Notes: generated from the sequence alone by a model not told the origin. Shown: positions 41,491-50,140, counted from the stretch's first letter. The stretch is DNA of 64,000 nt from Croceicoccus naphthovorans (GCF_001028705.1 NZ_CP011771.1:130681-194680); one strand, 5' to 3'. Numbers and translations: made by a program.

Positions 41491-42398
41491 CGGAGACCTT
41501 TTCGCCGCAACGCTGGGCGAACACGTTGACACTGTTGCTGAACAACGTCCACGGTGCTGCGGCGGAAAGATTCCCGGTGCAGGTGCCCGAGTTGGCGAAG
41601 GAATATTCACGCCATCGCTTTCCCGATGACCCGGTATCGTTAGTTGCAGGCGATAATCTGCCGACATTTGACGGGGCGCTCTACAAGGCACCCCCTGGCA
41701 AGAAGGGCTGGGGGATCATCTACAATAAGGCGATCGCGTCACCGGGCCGGATCAATTTCACCATTGCGCACGAGTTCGGACACTACCTCCTGCACCGCCT
41801 GCGCTTTCCCGACGGACTCGAGTGCGGTCAGCAGGACATGATGCGATGGGACAGCGAATACCGGCAGATCGAAGCACAGGCCAACGAGTTCGCCGCAAGC
41901 TTGTTGATGCCGCTTGACGATTTTCGTCGTCAGATCGAGGCCAAGGCCAAACCGACGCTGGATGACCTTGGCTGCTGCGCCGAGCGTTACGGCGTTTCGC
42001 TGGTCGCGGCCACGCTACGCTGGCTGCAATATACCGAGCGTCGGTCCGTCATGGTCGTGTCGCGTGACGGCTTTATCCTATGGGCTAGATCAAGCCCGAC
42101 GGCCCTGCGCACCGGGGCCTATTTCAAGACGGTGGGACGGCCTCCCATTGCGGTACCCGCGCGGTCGCTCGCGGCACAATCGGACCTTCTGGAGAAAAGC
42201 CGCGGACAGATTCCGCACGAAAGCGACGTCTGGTTCGCCGAGCCCTGCGAGGAAATCGCCTTGGCCTCCGATCAGTACGACTTCACCATCTCGCTGCTGC
42301 ATCTTGAGCGGGTGATCCGCACAAGCCGCTTTGACCAGGCGGAGGTTGAAGAGGACTCCTTCGATGCGATGACACGCCGCCTGACAGGCGGGAACTGA
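41487..42398 (+). CDS. ImmA/IrrE-family metallopeptidase
   Basis: 303 residues. Zinc-protease motif HEFGH in INFTIAHEFGHYLLHRLRFP, then the downstream ligand region RQIEAQANEFAASLLMP (E-A-N-x-F-A), standard for ImmA/IrrE. The C-terminal 150 residues are an extra domain that could sense a signal. Paired by ATGA overlap with the XRE repressor. By analogy with ICEBs1 ImmR/ImmA it would cleave the repressor under stress and switch on the divergent operon; that is inference from family and layout. Confidence 0.85.
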   Translation: MTETFSPQRWANTLTLLLNNVHGAAAERFPVQVPELAKEYSRHRFPDDPVSLVAGDNLPTFDGALYKAPPGKKGWGIIYNKAIASPGRINFTIAHEFGHYLLHRLRFPDGLECGQQDMMRWDSEYRQIEAQANEFAASLLMPLDDFRRQIEAKAKPTLDDLGCCAERYGVSLVAATLRWLQYTERRSVMVVSRDGFILWARSSPTALRTGAYFKTVGRPPIAVPARSLAAQSDLLEKSRGQIPHESDVWFAEPCEEIALASDQYDFTISLLHLERVIRTSRFDQAEVEEDSFDAMTRRLTGGN

Positions 42399-42589
42399 AC
42401 AGAAGTCTTCTGCAGCTGCTCACTATATAAGGGACGGGAAAGGCAGCTTGCTATGGGCCCGCTCCCAAATCCGAAAATCCCCTAAAAGTTGAACGTCCAA
42501 GGCATTCGCATTGGTATGTCTCTGAAAACACCGCTTTGGCGGTCCTGAACGTGCCTACGGGCAAAGCCCGCCGCTTCGGCCTGACGGCC

Positions 42590-42665
42590 GGGAGGGAAGG
42601 GGGGGTGGGAAGAGAGTGATCGAACAAGGGGTTCGGTCGCAATCGATCCTACCAGGAGACAGTCC
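42590..42665 (+). promoter_or_regulatory. G-tract/hairpin leader of DUF736 gene
   Basis: GGGAGGGAAGGGGGGGTGGG begins about 42590. Hairpin GATCGAAC-AAGGG-GTTCGGTC at 42618-42638, AGGAG, ATG at 42666. Marks the return from the island to backbone genes. Confidence 0.45.
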
Positions 42666-43199
42666 ATGAACATCGGTGAAATCCGCAAGAACGCCAACGG
42701 CCAGCTGATCGGCTCTGTCGAAACGCTCACCATCACCCGCACCATCGGCCTGCGGCCGGTGACCTCCAGCAACCCCCGCGCGCCCCGCTACGAGATTGTC
42801 GCGCTCAACGACCAGCGCCGCTGGGTGATCGTCGGCGCGCTCTTCGAACTCTCCTCGAACTCGACTGGCGAGAGCTTCTACCAGGGCAAGATCGACGATC
42901 CGTCGATGGCGCAGCCGCTCTACATCGCCGCTTTCCCGCGCGAGGATGGCACCATGGCGATCGCCTGGCAGCGTCCGCGTCGCCGGAGCACCCAGCTCGG
43001 TTCGGCCGAATACGGCGAGAGCGACATGTTCCCGGCTGACGACGCCGGCGGCGATCGCAGCGCGGAACAGGCTGGCGCCGGGCGCAACGACGATGGCCTG
43101 GGCGAGAGCACCGCGACCCCGCCTGCCAAGCGCGGCCGGGTGGGTGCCAAGGACGGCGCCGAACACGATGGCGCGCTGCCGCCGCTCGTCGACGCCTGA
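42666..43199 (+). CDS. DUF736 family protein
   Basis: 177 residues. DUF736 core MNIGEIRKNANGQLIGSVETLTITRTIGLRPVTSSNPRAPRYEIVAL and GALFELSSNSTGESFYQGKIDDPSMAQPLYIAAFPREDGTMAIAWQRPRRR. A small beta-rich plasmid family of unknown function. The last 65 residues are a low-complexity Asp/Ala/Gly tail not typical of the family. Well-placed AGGAG before the ATG. Confidence 0.85.
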   Translation: MNIGEIRKNANGQLIGSVETLTITRTIGLRPVTSSNPRAPRYEIVALNDQRRWVIVGALFELSSNSTGESFYQGKIDDPSMAQPLYIAAFPREDGTMAIAWQRPRRRSTQLGSAEYGESDMFPADDAGGDRSAEQAGAGRNDDGLGESTATPPAKRGRVGAKDGAEHDGALPPLVDA

Positions 43200-43362
43200 T
43201 CGGCTTGTACCAACTCCAACCGACGGGAACCCCGAGCGGGTCCCCGCAACCCGAGCAAAGGCCGCGGATGAGCCCCCCGCGCGGCCTGAGGCGGAACGCC
43301 GGCACTGCCCCCCGCCCGGCGTTCCGCCTCTTCATTTGCATGGGGACAACCGGAGAACCATA

Positions 43363-43719
43363 ATGCTGACCGACAGTGAACGCTTCGCCTTCACCACTCG
43401 GCGCCATCACGCCTTTGCCAGCACCGGCAATGCCTATGACGCGGTCCAGTGCGACGAGGCCATCCGCACCGGCGACACGCTGGTCGTGCTCGCCGAAGAC
43501 GTGATTGGCGTCGCCATGACCTGGCCGTTCGCGGTGACAAAGGCGCATGGGCATCTCCATGCCCTGTCCGCGCCGCGCGAGGGCGAGACGCTCGCGGATC
43601 TCGCCCGCACGCTCCGCGTCAGCGCGGCCGACTTCGAACACGCTGCCGAGATCGCCCGGCGTTTCGGATTTCCGCTCGACCCACAGATCGAGACGCTGCT
43701 GGCCCGCCCGGCGGGCTGA
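43363..43719 (+). CDS. Conserved plasmid hypothetical protein
   Basis: 118 residues. Opening LTDSERFAFTTRRHHAFASTGNAYDAVQCDEAIRTGDTLVVLAEDVIGVAMTWPFAVT and a helical C terminus (GETLADLARTLRVSAADFEHAAEIARRFGFPLD) resembling a helix-turn-helix arrangement. No function known. CGGAGAA precedes the ATG. Confidence 0.65.
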   Translation: MLTDSERFAFTTRRHHAFASTGNAYDAVQCDEAIRTGDTLVVLAEDVIGVAMTWPFAVTKAHGHLHALSAPREGETLADLARTLRVSAADFEHAAEIARRFGFPLDPQIETLLARPAG

Positions 43720-43730
43720 GCAGGCGCACT

Positions 43731-43922
43731 TCAGAGCGGCAGGGTCGACTGCTCAGGTGACGGCACACTCGCCGGCGCGTCGACCGCATCAGCGATAACG
43801 CGCGCGAGTTCGAGCGCGGCATCCTCGCGCAGGCAGGAGCTCGGGGCCGTGATCCCGACCCGCGCCCAGCCCGGGGCGTCCAGGATCGCATGGGCGACAG
43901 CAGACGTATCGATTCGTTCCAT
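43731..43922 (-). CDS. Small hypothetical protein (DUF6771-like)
   Basis: 63 residues from ATG 43922 (MERIDTSAVAHAILDAPGWARVGITAPSSCLREDAALELARVIADAV). Matches the pattern of short plasmid/phage proteins labelled DUF6771; the label is tentative. An upstream ATG at 43949 would add nine residues. Convergent with 43363-43719 and divergent from the SRAP gene. Confidence 0.55.
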   Translation of the reverse strand: MERIDTSAVAHAILDAPGWARVGITAPSSCLREDAALELARVIADAVDAPASVPSPEQSTLPL

Positions 43923-44019
43923 GCCATCAAAAGAACATAGAGAGAACATATTTGCAAGGTGGTTGGTGCCGCCGCGCGTCCCGATTGACAGGGCAAGGCG
44001 GTCCGCCGAGCATCAGCCC

Positions 44020-44640
44020 ATGTGCAACTTGTACCGCATGACCAAGGCCCCAGCGGAAATCGCCCGTCTGTTCGGCGCGCGCAACAGCGCAGGCGCGAAC
44101 TTCGCCGCCGAGGTTTACCCGGGCTACCCCGGCCTCGTCGTCGCCGAGGACGAGGCGCGGGTGATGACCTGGGGCTTCCCGCTCGCTTTGAAAGGCAAGC
44201 ACGGTCAGCCGCTGAAGCCCAAGCCCGTCAACAACGCGCGCGAGGACAAGCTCGGCACTGCATTCTGGCGCCCAAGCTTCGAGCGACGGCGCTGCCTGAT
44301 CCCCGTCACCGCCTGGGCCGAGGCCGAGGGCCTCAAGGGCCAGATGACCCGGACCTGGTACTCGCTGGCGGGCGAGGAGGTCTTTGCAGTCGCCGGGCTG
44401 TGGCGCCCGACCGAGGAGTGGGGCGCGGCCTATTCGATGGTGATGGTAGATGGCTGCCCGCAGATGGCCGACGTACACGACCGCATGCCCGTCGTCCTCG
44501 CACGAGAAAGCTGGGAGCAGTGGCTCGCGGGCACGCCCGCCGAAGCCTTCGCGCTATGCCAGACCTGTCCCGATGAACTCGCCATCGACCGTACAGCCGC
44601 GCGCTGGGGGGCAGGGAGGTCCGCGGCGACGTCAGGCTGA
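44020..44640 (+). CDS. SRAP-domain (YedK/HMCES-like) abasic-site protein
   Basis: 206 residues. Starts MCNLYRM, giving the catalytic Cys2 that forms a DNA-protein crosslink at abasic sites in single-stranded DNA. Other active-site features visible: VNNARED, FERRRCLIPVTAWAEA (Glu), and DVHDRMPVVL (His). The family protects abasic sites, useful for single-stranded plasmid entry. The frame extends upstream to 43849, but Cys2 placement fixes the start at 44020. Confidence 0.85.
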   Translation: MCNLYRMTKAPAEIARLFGARNSAGANFAAEVYPGYPGLVVAEDEARVMTWGFPLALKGKHGQPLKPKPVNNAREDKLGTAFWRPSFERRRCLIPVTAWAEAEGLKGQMTRTWYSLAGEEVFAVAGLWRPTEEWGAAYSMVMVDGCPQMADVHDRMPVVLARESWEQWLAGTPAEAFALCQTCPDELAIDRTAARWGAGRSAATSG

Positions 44641-44691
44641 GGGGAGGGGGGCTTCGCCGGTCGGATCAGACCCAAGCGAAAGGACCCGGCC
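44639..44691 (+). promoter_or_regulatory. G-tract leader of 44692 operon
   Basis: GAGGGGAGGGGGGCTTCGCC begins about 44639, overlapping the SRAP stop. Short stem GGTC-GGATCA-GACC at 44659-44672, AAAGGA, ATG at 44692. Confidence 0.4.
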
Positions 44692-45156
44692 ATGGGCGAC
44701 CGAGCCCCCGTCCACATCACCATCGGCGGCGCACTGCCGCGCGAACATCTCGAAACTTTTGCCGCGCACGCGGCCGACTATGACCTGCGCACCGAATGGG
44801 ACGGCGAACCCTTCGATCCCGCGGCGCTCTCGGACGGCGAGCCGCTCGAGCTTTACGGCACCGAGCTCAATGGCGGGCAGATCCCCGAGATCGACGCCTT
44901 CTGCGCCGAGCATGGCCTGCCGTTCCGCCGCTGGTCGGGTGGCTGCCTCGGCGCCTACCTCCCCGAAATCGTCCTGTTCGATGGGCAAGGCCCGATGCGC
45001 GACTACACGGCGAGCGAAGACGAGTACGTCCTCTTCCCCCCGTCATGGATCAACAGCTTCACCCGGCTGCGCGATCTCAAGCGCGAGATTGCCCGCGCCG
45101 AGGTGACCATCCCAGCCTTCGTGATCACTGGAGGGTCGAGCGATGACTGCGACTGA
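44692..45156 (+). CDS. Hypothetical protein
   Basis: 154 residues, acidic, cytosolic. Contains GGCLGAYLPEIVLFDGQGPMRDYTASEDEYVLFPPSWINSFTRLRDLKREI. No recognised domain. First of three overlapping genes (14-bp overlap with the next), so one translationally linked unit. Confidence 0.7.
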   Translation: MGDRAPVHITIGGALPREHLETFAAHAADYDLRTEWDGEPFDPAALSDGEPLELYGTELNGGQIPEIDAFCAEHGLPFRRWSGGCLGAYLPEIVLFDGQGPMRDYTASEDEYVLFPPSWINSFTRLRDLKREIARAEVTIPAFVITGGSSDDCD

Positions 45157-45484
45157 TGCCGCCCTTTTGGCCCCCTCGCGTGAGGCAGTGCTCGCCAGCT
45201 TTCCGCTCTCGCGGGTGACCGAAGCCTTCTTCCACGAAATGCTCGGCGTCCTGCCGCCAGCCCACATCACCGGAGTGCCGGGCTTTTTCGTCACTGAGGC
45301 GGTGAGCGAAGACATCCACGCCCAGTTCGCCCACGCGGGCGGCCGTTTCTACGGCGGCTACGTCGGGCTGAGGGATCGCGCGGGCCTCATTACCCATGCG
45401 CGCATCGCGGCCTTCGATGCCGCCCATCCGGACGCGGTGGAACTCGCCTGGTATCCGGATGGCCCAGAGGAGGCCGCGCGATGA
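45143..45484 (+). CDS. Hypothetical protein
   Basis: 113 residues with no recognised family. Sequence FHEMLGVLPPAHITGVPGFFVTEAVSEDIHAQFAHAGGRFYGGYVGL suggests a compact globular fold. Start overlaps the preceding gene, and its stop overlaps the next start (ATGA). Confidence 0.65.
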   Translation: MTATDAALLAPSREAVLASFPLSRVTEAFFHEMLGVLPPAHITGVPGFFVTEAVSEDIHAQFAHAGGRFYGGYVGLRDRAGLITHARIAAFDAAHPDAVELAWYPDGPEEAAR

Positions 45485-45972
45485 GCCGGCACCGCATCCT
45501 CGAACTCGGGGCTGGTCCGGCCGATGAGCCCTGCGCGCAGCTTGGGCAATGCGCGGACTTTGCCGAGGCCAACACGCTCGAACTGCTCGCCTACAAGGCT
45601 GCGATCATCGCCCTCAACGGCGAGCCGCCCCTGCCGCTCGGCTTCGCCCTTGTCGCCAATGCCCATGATTTCGGGACATACCGGACCTTGTGGCTGGTAT
45701 CGGCGGACCTGCCCTTGCCCGAAGACGCACTGGCCTGGCTCGACAACCTTGTGGAGCCCGCCACCTGGATCGCGGCGGGATTTCCGCAGCCGGTGACCTA
45801 CGAGGGCTGGCGTGCGGTGATGCGCCCATTCCGCGACGTGGTCGCCGCCGCGCTCCAGATCACCCGGGCGAACGCCGACGGCAGCTTCTTCCCCGCTGAG
45901 AACGCGGTGCTCCACCGCAACCTGCTCGCCGCCTACGGTCCTGCCACGGTCGCTGCCGTCGATACCGGGTAA
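45481..45972 (+). CDS. Hypothetical protein
   Basis: 163 residues. No family recognised; no signal or membrane segment. Mixed alpha/beta composition (FALVANAHDFGTYRTLWLVSADLPLPEDALAWLDNLVEPATW). Third gene of the 44692-45972 operon. Confidence 0.65.
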   Translation: MSRHRILELGAGPADEPCAQLGQCADFAEANTLELLAYKAAIIALNGEPPLPLGFALVANAHDFGTYRTLWLVSADLPLPEDALAWLDNLVEPATWIAAGFPQPVTYEGWRAVMRPFRDVVAAALQITRANADGSFFPAENAVLHRNLLAAYGPATVAAVDTG

Positions 45973-46017
45973 GGGGAGGGGGCTGGAGCTGGGCGTTCCT
46001 TTGAGGAGTTCAAGCCC
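45970..46017 (+). promoter_or_regulatory. G-tract leader of SLOG-like gene
   Basis: TAAGGGGAGGGGGCTGGAGC at 45970-45989 overlaps the upstream stop. TGGGC (45990-45994) can pair with GCCCA (46014-46018) and TCCT with AGGA (45997-46007), which would hide the ribosome binding site and start at 46018. Confidence 0.45.
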
Positions 46018-46530
46018 ATGCCTCGCTTCTATGCCGGGATCGGCGCGCGCGCGACGCCGCCCGAAGTCCTCAGCCTGATGACCCGCGCGGCCTTCGCGCT
46101 CACCAAGCGCGGTTATGTCCTGCGCTCGGGCCACGCGATCGGCGCCGACAGTGCGTTCGAACGCGGGGCCGGCCGCGATGCGCAGATCTTCCTGCCGGCG
46201 GCGGGCTGGCGCGGATCGGCAAGCGAGTTCCATCCCGATACGCTCGGCGACGAGCTGTGGGGCAGGGCGCGTACCATCGCCGCCGCGCATCATCCCACAT
46301 TTCCCAGGCTCTCGGCTTTCGTCCAGGCGCTCCACATCAGAAACGTGTTCCAGGTGCTGGGCTGCTCGCTCGATAGCCCTGCGGAATTCGTGCTGTGCTG
46401 GACCGCCGACGGCGAGGCCTCAGGCGGCACCGGCCAGGCGCTGCGCATTGCCGCCAGCCACGGCGTCCCCGTCTTCAACCTCCAGAGGCCGCGCGAGCGC
46501 TCGCACGTCGAGCGCCACCTCGTCCTCTGA
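46018..46530 (+). CDS. SLOG/DprA-like Rossmann-fold protein
   Basis: 170 residues. MPRFYAGIGARATPPEVLSLMTRAAFALTKRGYVLRSGHAIGADSAFERGAGRDAQIFLP has the G-x-G-A-R and SGHAIGAD motifs of the SLOG/LOG superfamily that binds nucleotides or their derivatives; VLCWTADGEASGGTGQALRIAASHGVPVFNL completes the fold. Common on phages and plasmids, function not established, possibly nucleotide sensing. Confidence 0.75.
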   Translation: MPRFYAGIGARATPPEVLSLMTRAAFALTKRGYVLRSGHAIGADSAFERGAGRDAQIFLPAAGWRGSASEFHPDTLGDELWGRARTIAAAHHPTFPRLSAFVQALHIRNVFQVLGCSLDSPAEFVLCWTADGEASGGTGQALRIAASHGVPVFNLQRPRERSHVERHLVL

Positions 46531-46617
46531 CCCGTTCAATTCCGCGCCTGTCCGCCGTTCTAGCCCTTGCCTTGGCATCGGGACGCGTCGGCGCGCGGCA
46601 ACACGAAAGTCCCAGCC

Positions 46618-47121
46618 ATGTCCTCGATCACGCTCACCCTCGAACTTGCCTGCACCCGCGAGGAAGCCGCGCGCTTTGCCGCGGTGGAGCTGTTCCTCGC
46701 CGAGACGTCCGACGATGCTGAGGCCGAGCCCCCGGCCGAACTCGACGCGGTCTTCGGCGCTCGCCCACGCGAGACGATCCTCGGCCTTGCCGGGCACCCG
46801 CAGCCGCTCGGGATCACCTGCCGTTACGACCGCGAGCGTGGCGTGATGACGCTCGCTGCGTCAGGCGGCAAACCGAACCTCGCCGCGCTGCCGGTGCTGC
46901 TGCTCTGGCTCTACCCCGACAAGCTGCCCATCGCCTACTCGGTCCACGTGACCGATCGGCCCGAACTCGCGGTCTGGACCATCGTCGGCCTCAATCGCAT
47001 CGAGATCACCCAGCACGAGGGCGAGGTCGCGACGCGGCTCGAGGCCTTGCGGGCAGTCGGTGACACGCCCCGGCGTCTCGACCTGCTGCCGACCAAACCG
47101 CTGCCCCGATCGGACGGCTGA
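46618..47121 (+). CDS. Hypothetical protein
   Basis: 167 residues from ATG 46618. Acidic N-terminal region and beta-type centre (LPVLLLWLYPDKLPIAYSVHVTDRPELAVWTIVGLNRIEI). No recognised family. The frame opens upstream at 46567, without support. Converges on the DUF1173 gene 6 bp away. Confidence 0.6.
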   Translation: MSSITLTLELACTREEAARFAAVELFLAETSDDAEAEPPAELDAVFGARPRETILGLAGHPQPLGITCRYDRERGVMTLAASGGKPNLAALPVLLLWLYPDKLPIAYSVHVTDRPELAVWTIVGLNRIEITQHEGEVATRLEALRAVGDTPRRLDLLPTKPLPRSDG

Positions 47122-47127
47122 GCCCGC

Positions 47128-48360
47128 TCAGGCGGCCTGCTGCGCGTCCCAGCTGCGCCGCGGTGGCCGGCTGACGCGGGCCGGGAGCGGCTCGCCTTCC
47201 TTCCACAGCAGGTGCGCGACGCCTTGCCCGGCGAGCAGTGCTTCCAGAGGCTCCGCCACCTCGTTGTCGCGGTCGTGGATGTGGATGGCGCTGGCTTCCT
47301 CGCCGGTGTCCTTCAGCACCAGGCTGGCGATCGGCGTGTCGGTGTCGAGATTGACGCGCAGGCCCTTCACGAACCGCCGCTTCTCCGCGACCGCCTTGCC
47401 GACAAGGTAGCGCTCGTCGCTGGTCTCATAAGGCAGCCATTCTCCCGTTACCGGCATCAGCGCGACCTCGATGAGGTCGAATGTGCCTTCGCGGCGCCGC
47501 GCGAACGAGCCGGCGAGAACCAGATGGCCGCTTTTGCCTCTCGGGCCATCCTGCGCCTGCCATAGCGCGAGTTCGCCCGCGAACCGCTTGTGGAACCGCC
47601 GCGCCATGTCCTGATCCATCACGAAGGGCATGTCGCCGACATGGCGCAGGACAATTCTTTCCGCGCCGTGCGCGGGAATGATCTCCTTGATCTCGCCCAC
47701 CACGACCATCATTTCATCGCGCGAGGCATAGACCCGGGCAAGCGCCGCGCGGCGGCGCGCCCGGATCTCCTCTTTTTCCTCGATCTTGAAGCTCTCGGGC
47801 ACGAACAGCACGTGGGGCAGGGCTTCCTGCTTGGCCCGGCAACTTGCCGCCGCCTCGAGCAGCGCGCGGCGCACCACGAACCATGTCCGCTTGCCCGCCA
47901 TCTTTGGGTGCCAGTGGGTGAGCTCCGCCCGGTCCCACAGGACATGCAGCAGCCCGCGCATCGAGAGCTTCTGACCCGACGATTTCACCGTCGGCTTGTC
48001 GTTCGTCAGCGCCGCAGGCGCGAGCCGGGCGGCGCCGCGCGAGAGCGGGAAACCGAGCTTGAGGCTGGTCTCACCGCTTGCCTCATCGTCGAGTACGGCG
48101 CTCCCGCGGACCTGACCCATGCCGGTGAGGTAATCGGGCGCCTCGTAGTGATCGCAGGCCGTCGCATGGCGCGCGCCCGAGCATGGCCAGCGCGCGAGCA
48201 CGTAGCCATTCTGGCGGTGCGAGATGTAGAGGGGGAGTTCGGTTCCCTTGCGGCATTCGCACAGGACCTGGGTCTTTTGCGCGTAGGCTTTGGCAAGCAG
48301 CTGCTGAAGTTCATCGCCTTCGGCCACGCTGCGGCCGAGCACACGGTATCGCTGGACCAT
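47128..48360 (-). CDS. DUF1173 family protein
   Basis: 410 residues from ATG 48360 (GGAGAT upstream). DUF1173 features: CECRKGTELPLYISHRQNGYVLARWPCSGARHATACDHYEAPDYLTG with conserved Cys/His, LLHVLWDRAELTHWHPKMAGKRTWFVVRRALLEAA, and a C-terminal LxxKxTGEEASAIHIHDR segment. The Cys/His pattern suggests metal binding. The family is restricted largely to proteobacterial plasmids and integrative elements; no known function. The frame to 48414 is an extension without homology. Confidence 0.8.
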   Translation of the reverse strand: MVQRYRVLGRSVAEGDELQQLLAKAYAQKTQVLCECRKGTELPLYISHRQNGYVLARWPCSGARHATACDHYEAPDYLTGMGQVRGSAVLDDEASGETSLKLGFPLSRGAARLAPAALTNDKPTVKSSGQKLSMRGLLHVLWDRAELTHWHPKMAGKRTWFVVRRALLEAAASCRAKQEALPHVLFVPESFKIEEKEEIRARRRAALARVYASRDEMMVVVGEIKEIIPAHGAERIVLRHVGDMPFVMDQDMARRFHKRFAGELALWQAQDGPRGKSGHLVLAGSFARRREGTFDLIEVALMPVTGEWLPYETSDERYLVGKAVAEKRRFVKGLRVNLDTDTPIASLVLKDTGEEASAIHIHDRDNEVAEPLEALLAGQGVAHLLWKEGEPLPARVSRPPRRSWDAQQAA

Positions 48361-48582
48361 TGGGATATCTCCAATTTCTCGCGATCGACGCTGCCCGTTC
48401 GACCTCTCGCGCATCTCCTTCGTCTGACGCGGCCCCGGATGGGCGCGCTGGACTCAGTCTATGCTGGCCTCGCCGGTGCGGCAAGCCCGCCGAGCGGACG
48501 AATTGAGCCTGTCGCCGTGCAACCGTGGAGGCCGCCCGCGGTTTACTGGCGTGGCGGCATATGCCGCGCTACCGGTCCTGTG

Positions 48583-49271
48583 ATGGATGACCTCTTCGCT
48601 TCGCAGCCCATCGCAGGCGCCACGCTGGTGCGCAGCGACATCGAGCGCCTGATCGGCAAGGTGCCCCGCACACTCGTCGACTGCGACCTCGAGGAGGCCG
48701 ACCTCTCCGGGCTCGACCTCACCCGCTGGCGCTTCGAACGCTGCAACCTGCGGCGCAGCGATCTTGCAGGAGCAAAGCTGGAAGGTACGGTCTGGCAAGG
48801 CTGCCGTGGACCATTTGCCAATTTTTCGGGCGCGAACCTCAGCGAGGCCGAGTTCATCGGCGGCGACTGGAACAATTGCGCGATGCGCCGCGCGAGCCTG
48901 ACCTCGACCCGGTTCACCGGCTCCAAGCTCACCGGCGCCGATTTCACCGAGGCGCGCGCCATGCACATCCACTTCGAGGAAGTGCTGCTGGTCTCGGCAA
49001 AGCTGCCTGGCTTTTCGTTTCGCAAGGAAAGCCTGCGCCGGGTCGATCTATCCGGTGCCGATCTGCGCAAGGGCGATTTCCGCATGACCGTGTTCGAGGA
49101 CTGCTCGCTGCGCGAGGCGATGGTAGCGGGATCGCGCTTCGAGGGCTCTGACCTGCGCGGCGCTGACCTCGGCGGGCTGCGCCTCGTCGATGCCGGGCTG
49201 TTCGCGGGGCGACGATTTCGCGCGAGCAGGCCGGGCAATTGCTCGGCGAACTTGGGCTCAACGTCCGATAG
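48583..49271 (+). pseudogene. Pentapeptide-repeat protein with 3' frameshift
   Basis: About 208 residues of A(D/N)LxG-type repeats (DCDLEEADLSGLDLTRWRFERCNLRRSDLAGAKLEG; SGADLRKGDFRMTVFEDCSLREA) forming a quadrilateral beta-helix; relatives include gyrase-protecting Qnr-like proteins, but function here is unknown. Near 49206-49209 the G-run appears one base short. Adding one G gives ATISREQAGQLLGELGLNVR and a stop at 49269-49271, the usual C terminus, while the actual frame runs on for another 170 codons into unrelated DNA. Confidence 0.7.
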
Positions 49272-49293
49272 CCGCACGGCGGGACCGTTTGCC

Positions 49294-49482
49294 TCAGTCC
49301 GCGGCGCGCTCGTCCTGGTCCAGGAGTTCGCTTACGCCTTCGGCAAGGCCGAGGCACAGCGCGGCTTCCTCGCGCGTGAGCACGATCTCTTCAGCATCGA
49401 ACACGGCAAGCTTCGTGCGCAGCACCTGCGCCACCGCGTGCGCCACCTGCAGGGCGCTTGGCATCATCTGGGGGTCAGTCAT
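49294..49482 (-). CDS. Small hypothetical protein
   Basis: 62 residues from ATG 49482 (MTDPQMMPSALQVAHAVAQVLRTKLAVFDAEEIVLTREEAALCLGLAEGVSELLDQDERAAD). Helical and acidic, conventional codon use. No family recognised. Convergent with the pentapeptide gene. Confidence 0.5.
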   Translation of the reverse strand: MTDPQMMPSALQVAHAVAQVLRTKLAVFDAEEIVLTREEAALCLGLAEGVSELLDQDERAAD

Positions 49483-49795
49483 GGGCCGGGAACCTTTCCC
49501 TTCGGCGGCTCTGCCTACGGCAGCGGGGCCGGACAGGTCGCGTTGGAGCGCATTCATACCGGTTTTGCCGGGATGTGGCGAGGTGGAGAGGGGAAAGAGG
49601 CACCCCGGCGCCCGCGCCCCGCGCGGGCTGGGGGCAACCCGCTCTACTCGCTAGGGCGCGCGTCGGTGCTGTCGCACCGCCGCCCACCCAAGCTCGCCGG
49701 CATGGATGCCGGCCCTTCGGGTCACGATCGGGGCCAGTGGGTAGATGCGGCAAGGCTGGTTGGCGCGGGCGGGCGAGGGCGCTAGGTTCCAGCCC

Positions 49796-50140
49796 ATGCC
49801 GATTATTCTTGCTGCCGCCGCCCTTTGCATGTCGCCTTCGGTTCACGACGGCGACACGATCCGCTGCGGCCGCGAGCGGGTCCGCATCGCCAATATCGAT
49901 GCACCCGAGTTGCCCGATAGTCCCAAGTGCCAGGACCGGAGGCGGTCCTACGCCTGGTGTGACTTTGCCGCAGGCGAAGCCTCGCGGGTTGCCCTGACGC
50001 GGCTGCTGTCGCACGGACGGGTCATGATCACGCGGCTTGGCACCGACCCCTATGGGCGGACGCTCGCCACGGTCTCGGTGAACGGCGTGGACGCCGGCGA
50101 CTATCTGGTCGCGCAAGGCCTCGCGAGGCCCTGGCGCTGA
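49796..50140 (+). CDS. Thermonuclease (SNase)-family protein, exported
   Basis: 114 residues from ATG 49796, with a short N-terminal hydrophobic segment (MPIILAAAALCMSPS) consistent with export. SNase core: VHDGDTIRCGRERVRIANIDAPELPD, the active-site Arg region, and DPYGRTLATVSVNGVDAGDYLVAQGLARPW. Shorter than full nucleases but has the conserved D, R, E positions. Small plasmid versions may trim entering DNA or host nucleic acid. Confidence 0.8.
   Translation: MPIILAAAALCMSPSVHDGDTIRCGRERVRIANIDAPELPDSPKCQDRRRSYAWCDFAAGEASRVALTRLLSHGRVMITRLGTDPYGRTLATVSVNGVDAGDYLVAQGLARPWR

Noticed and set aside
47590..49785. 731-codon plus-strand open frame
   Set aside because: The first 331 codons are antisense to DUF1173, and the end is out-of-frame sequence after the pentapeptide frameshift. 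Only 48583-49271 is gene-like.
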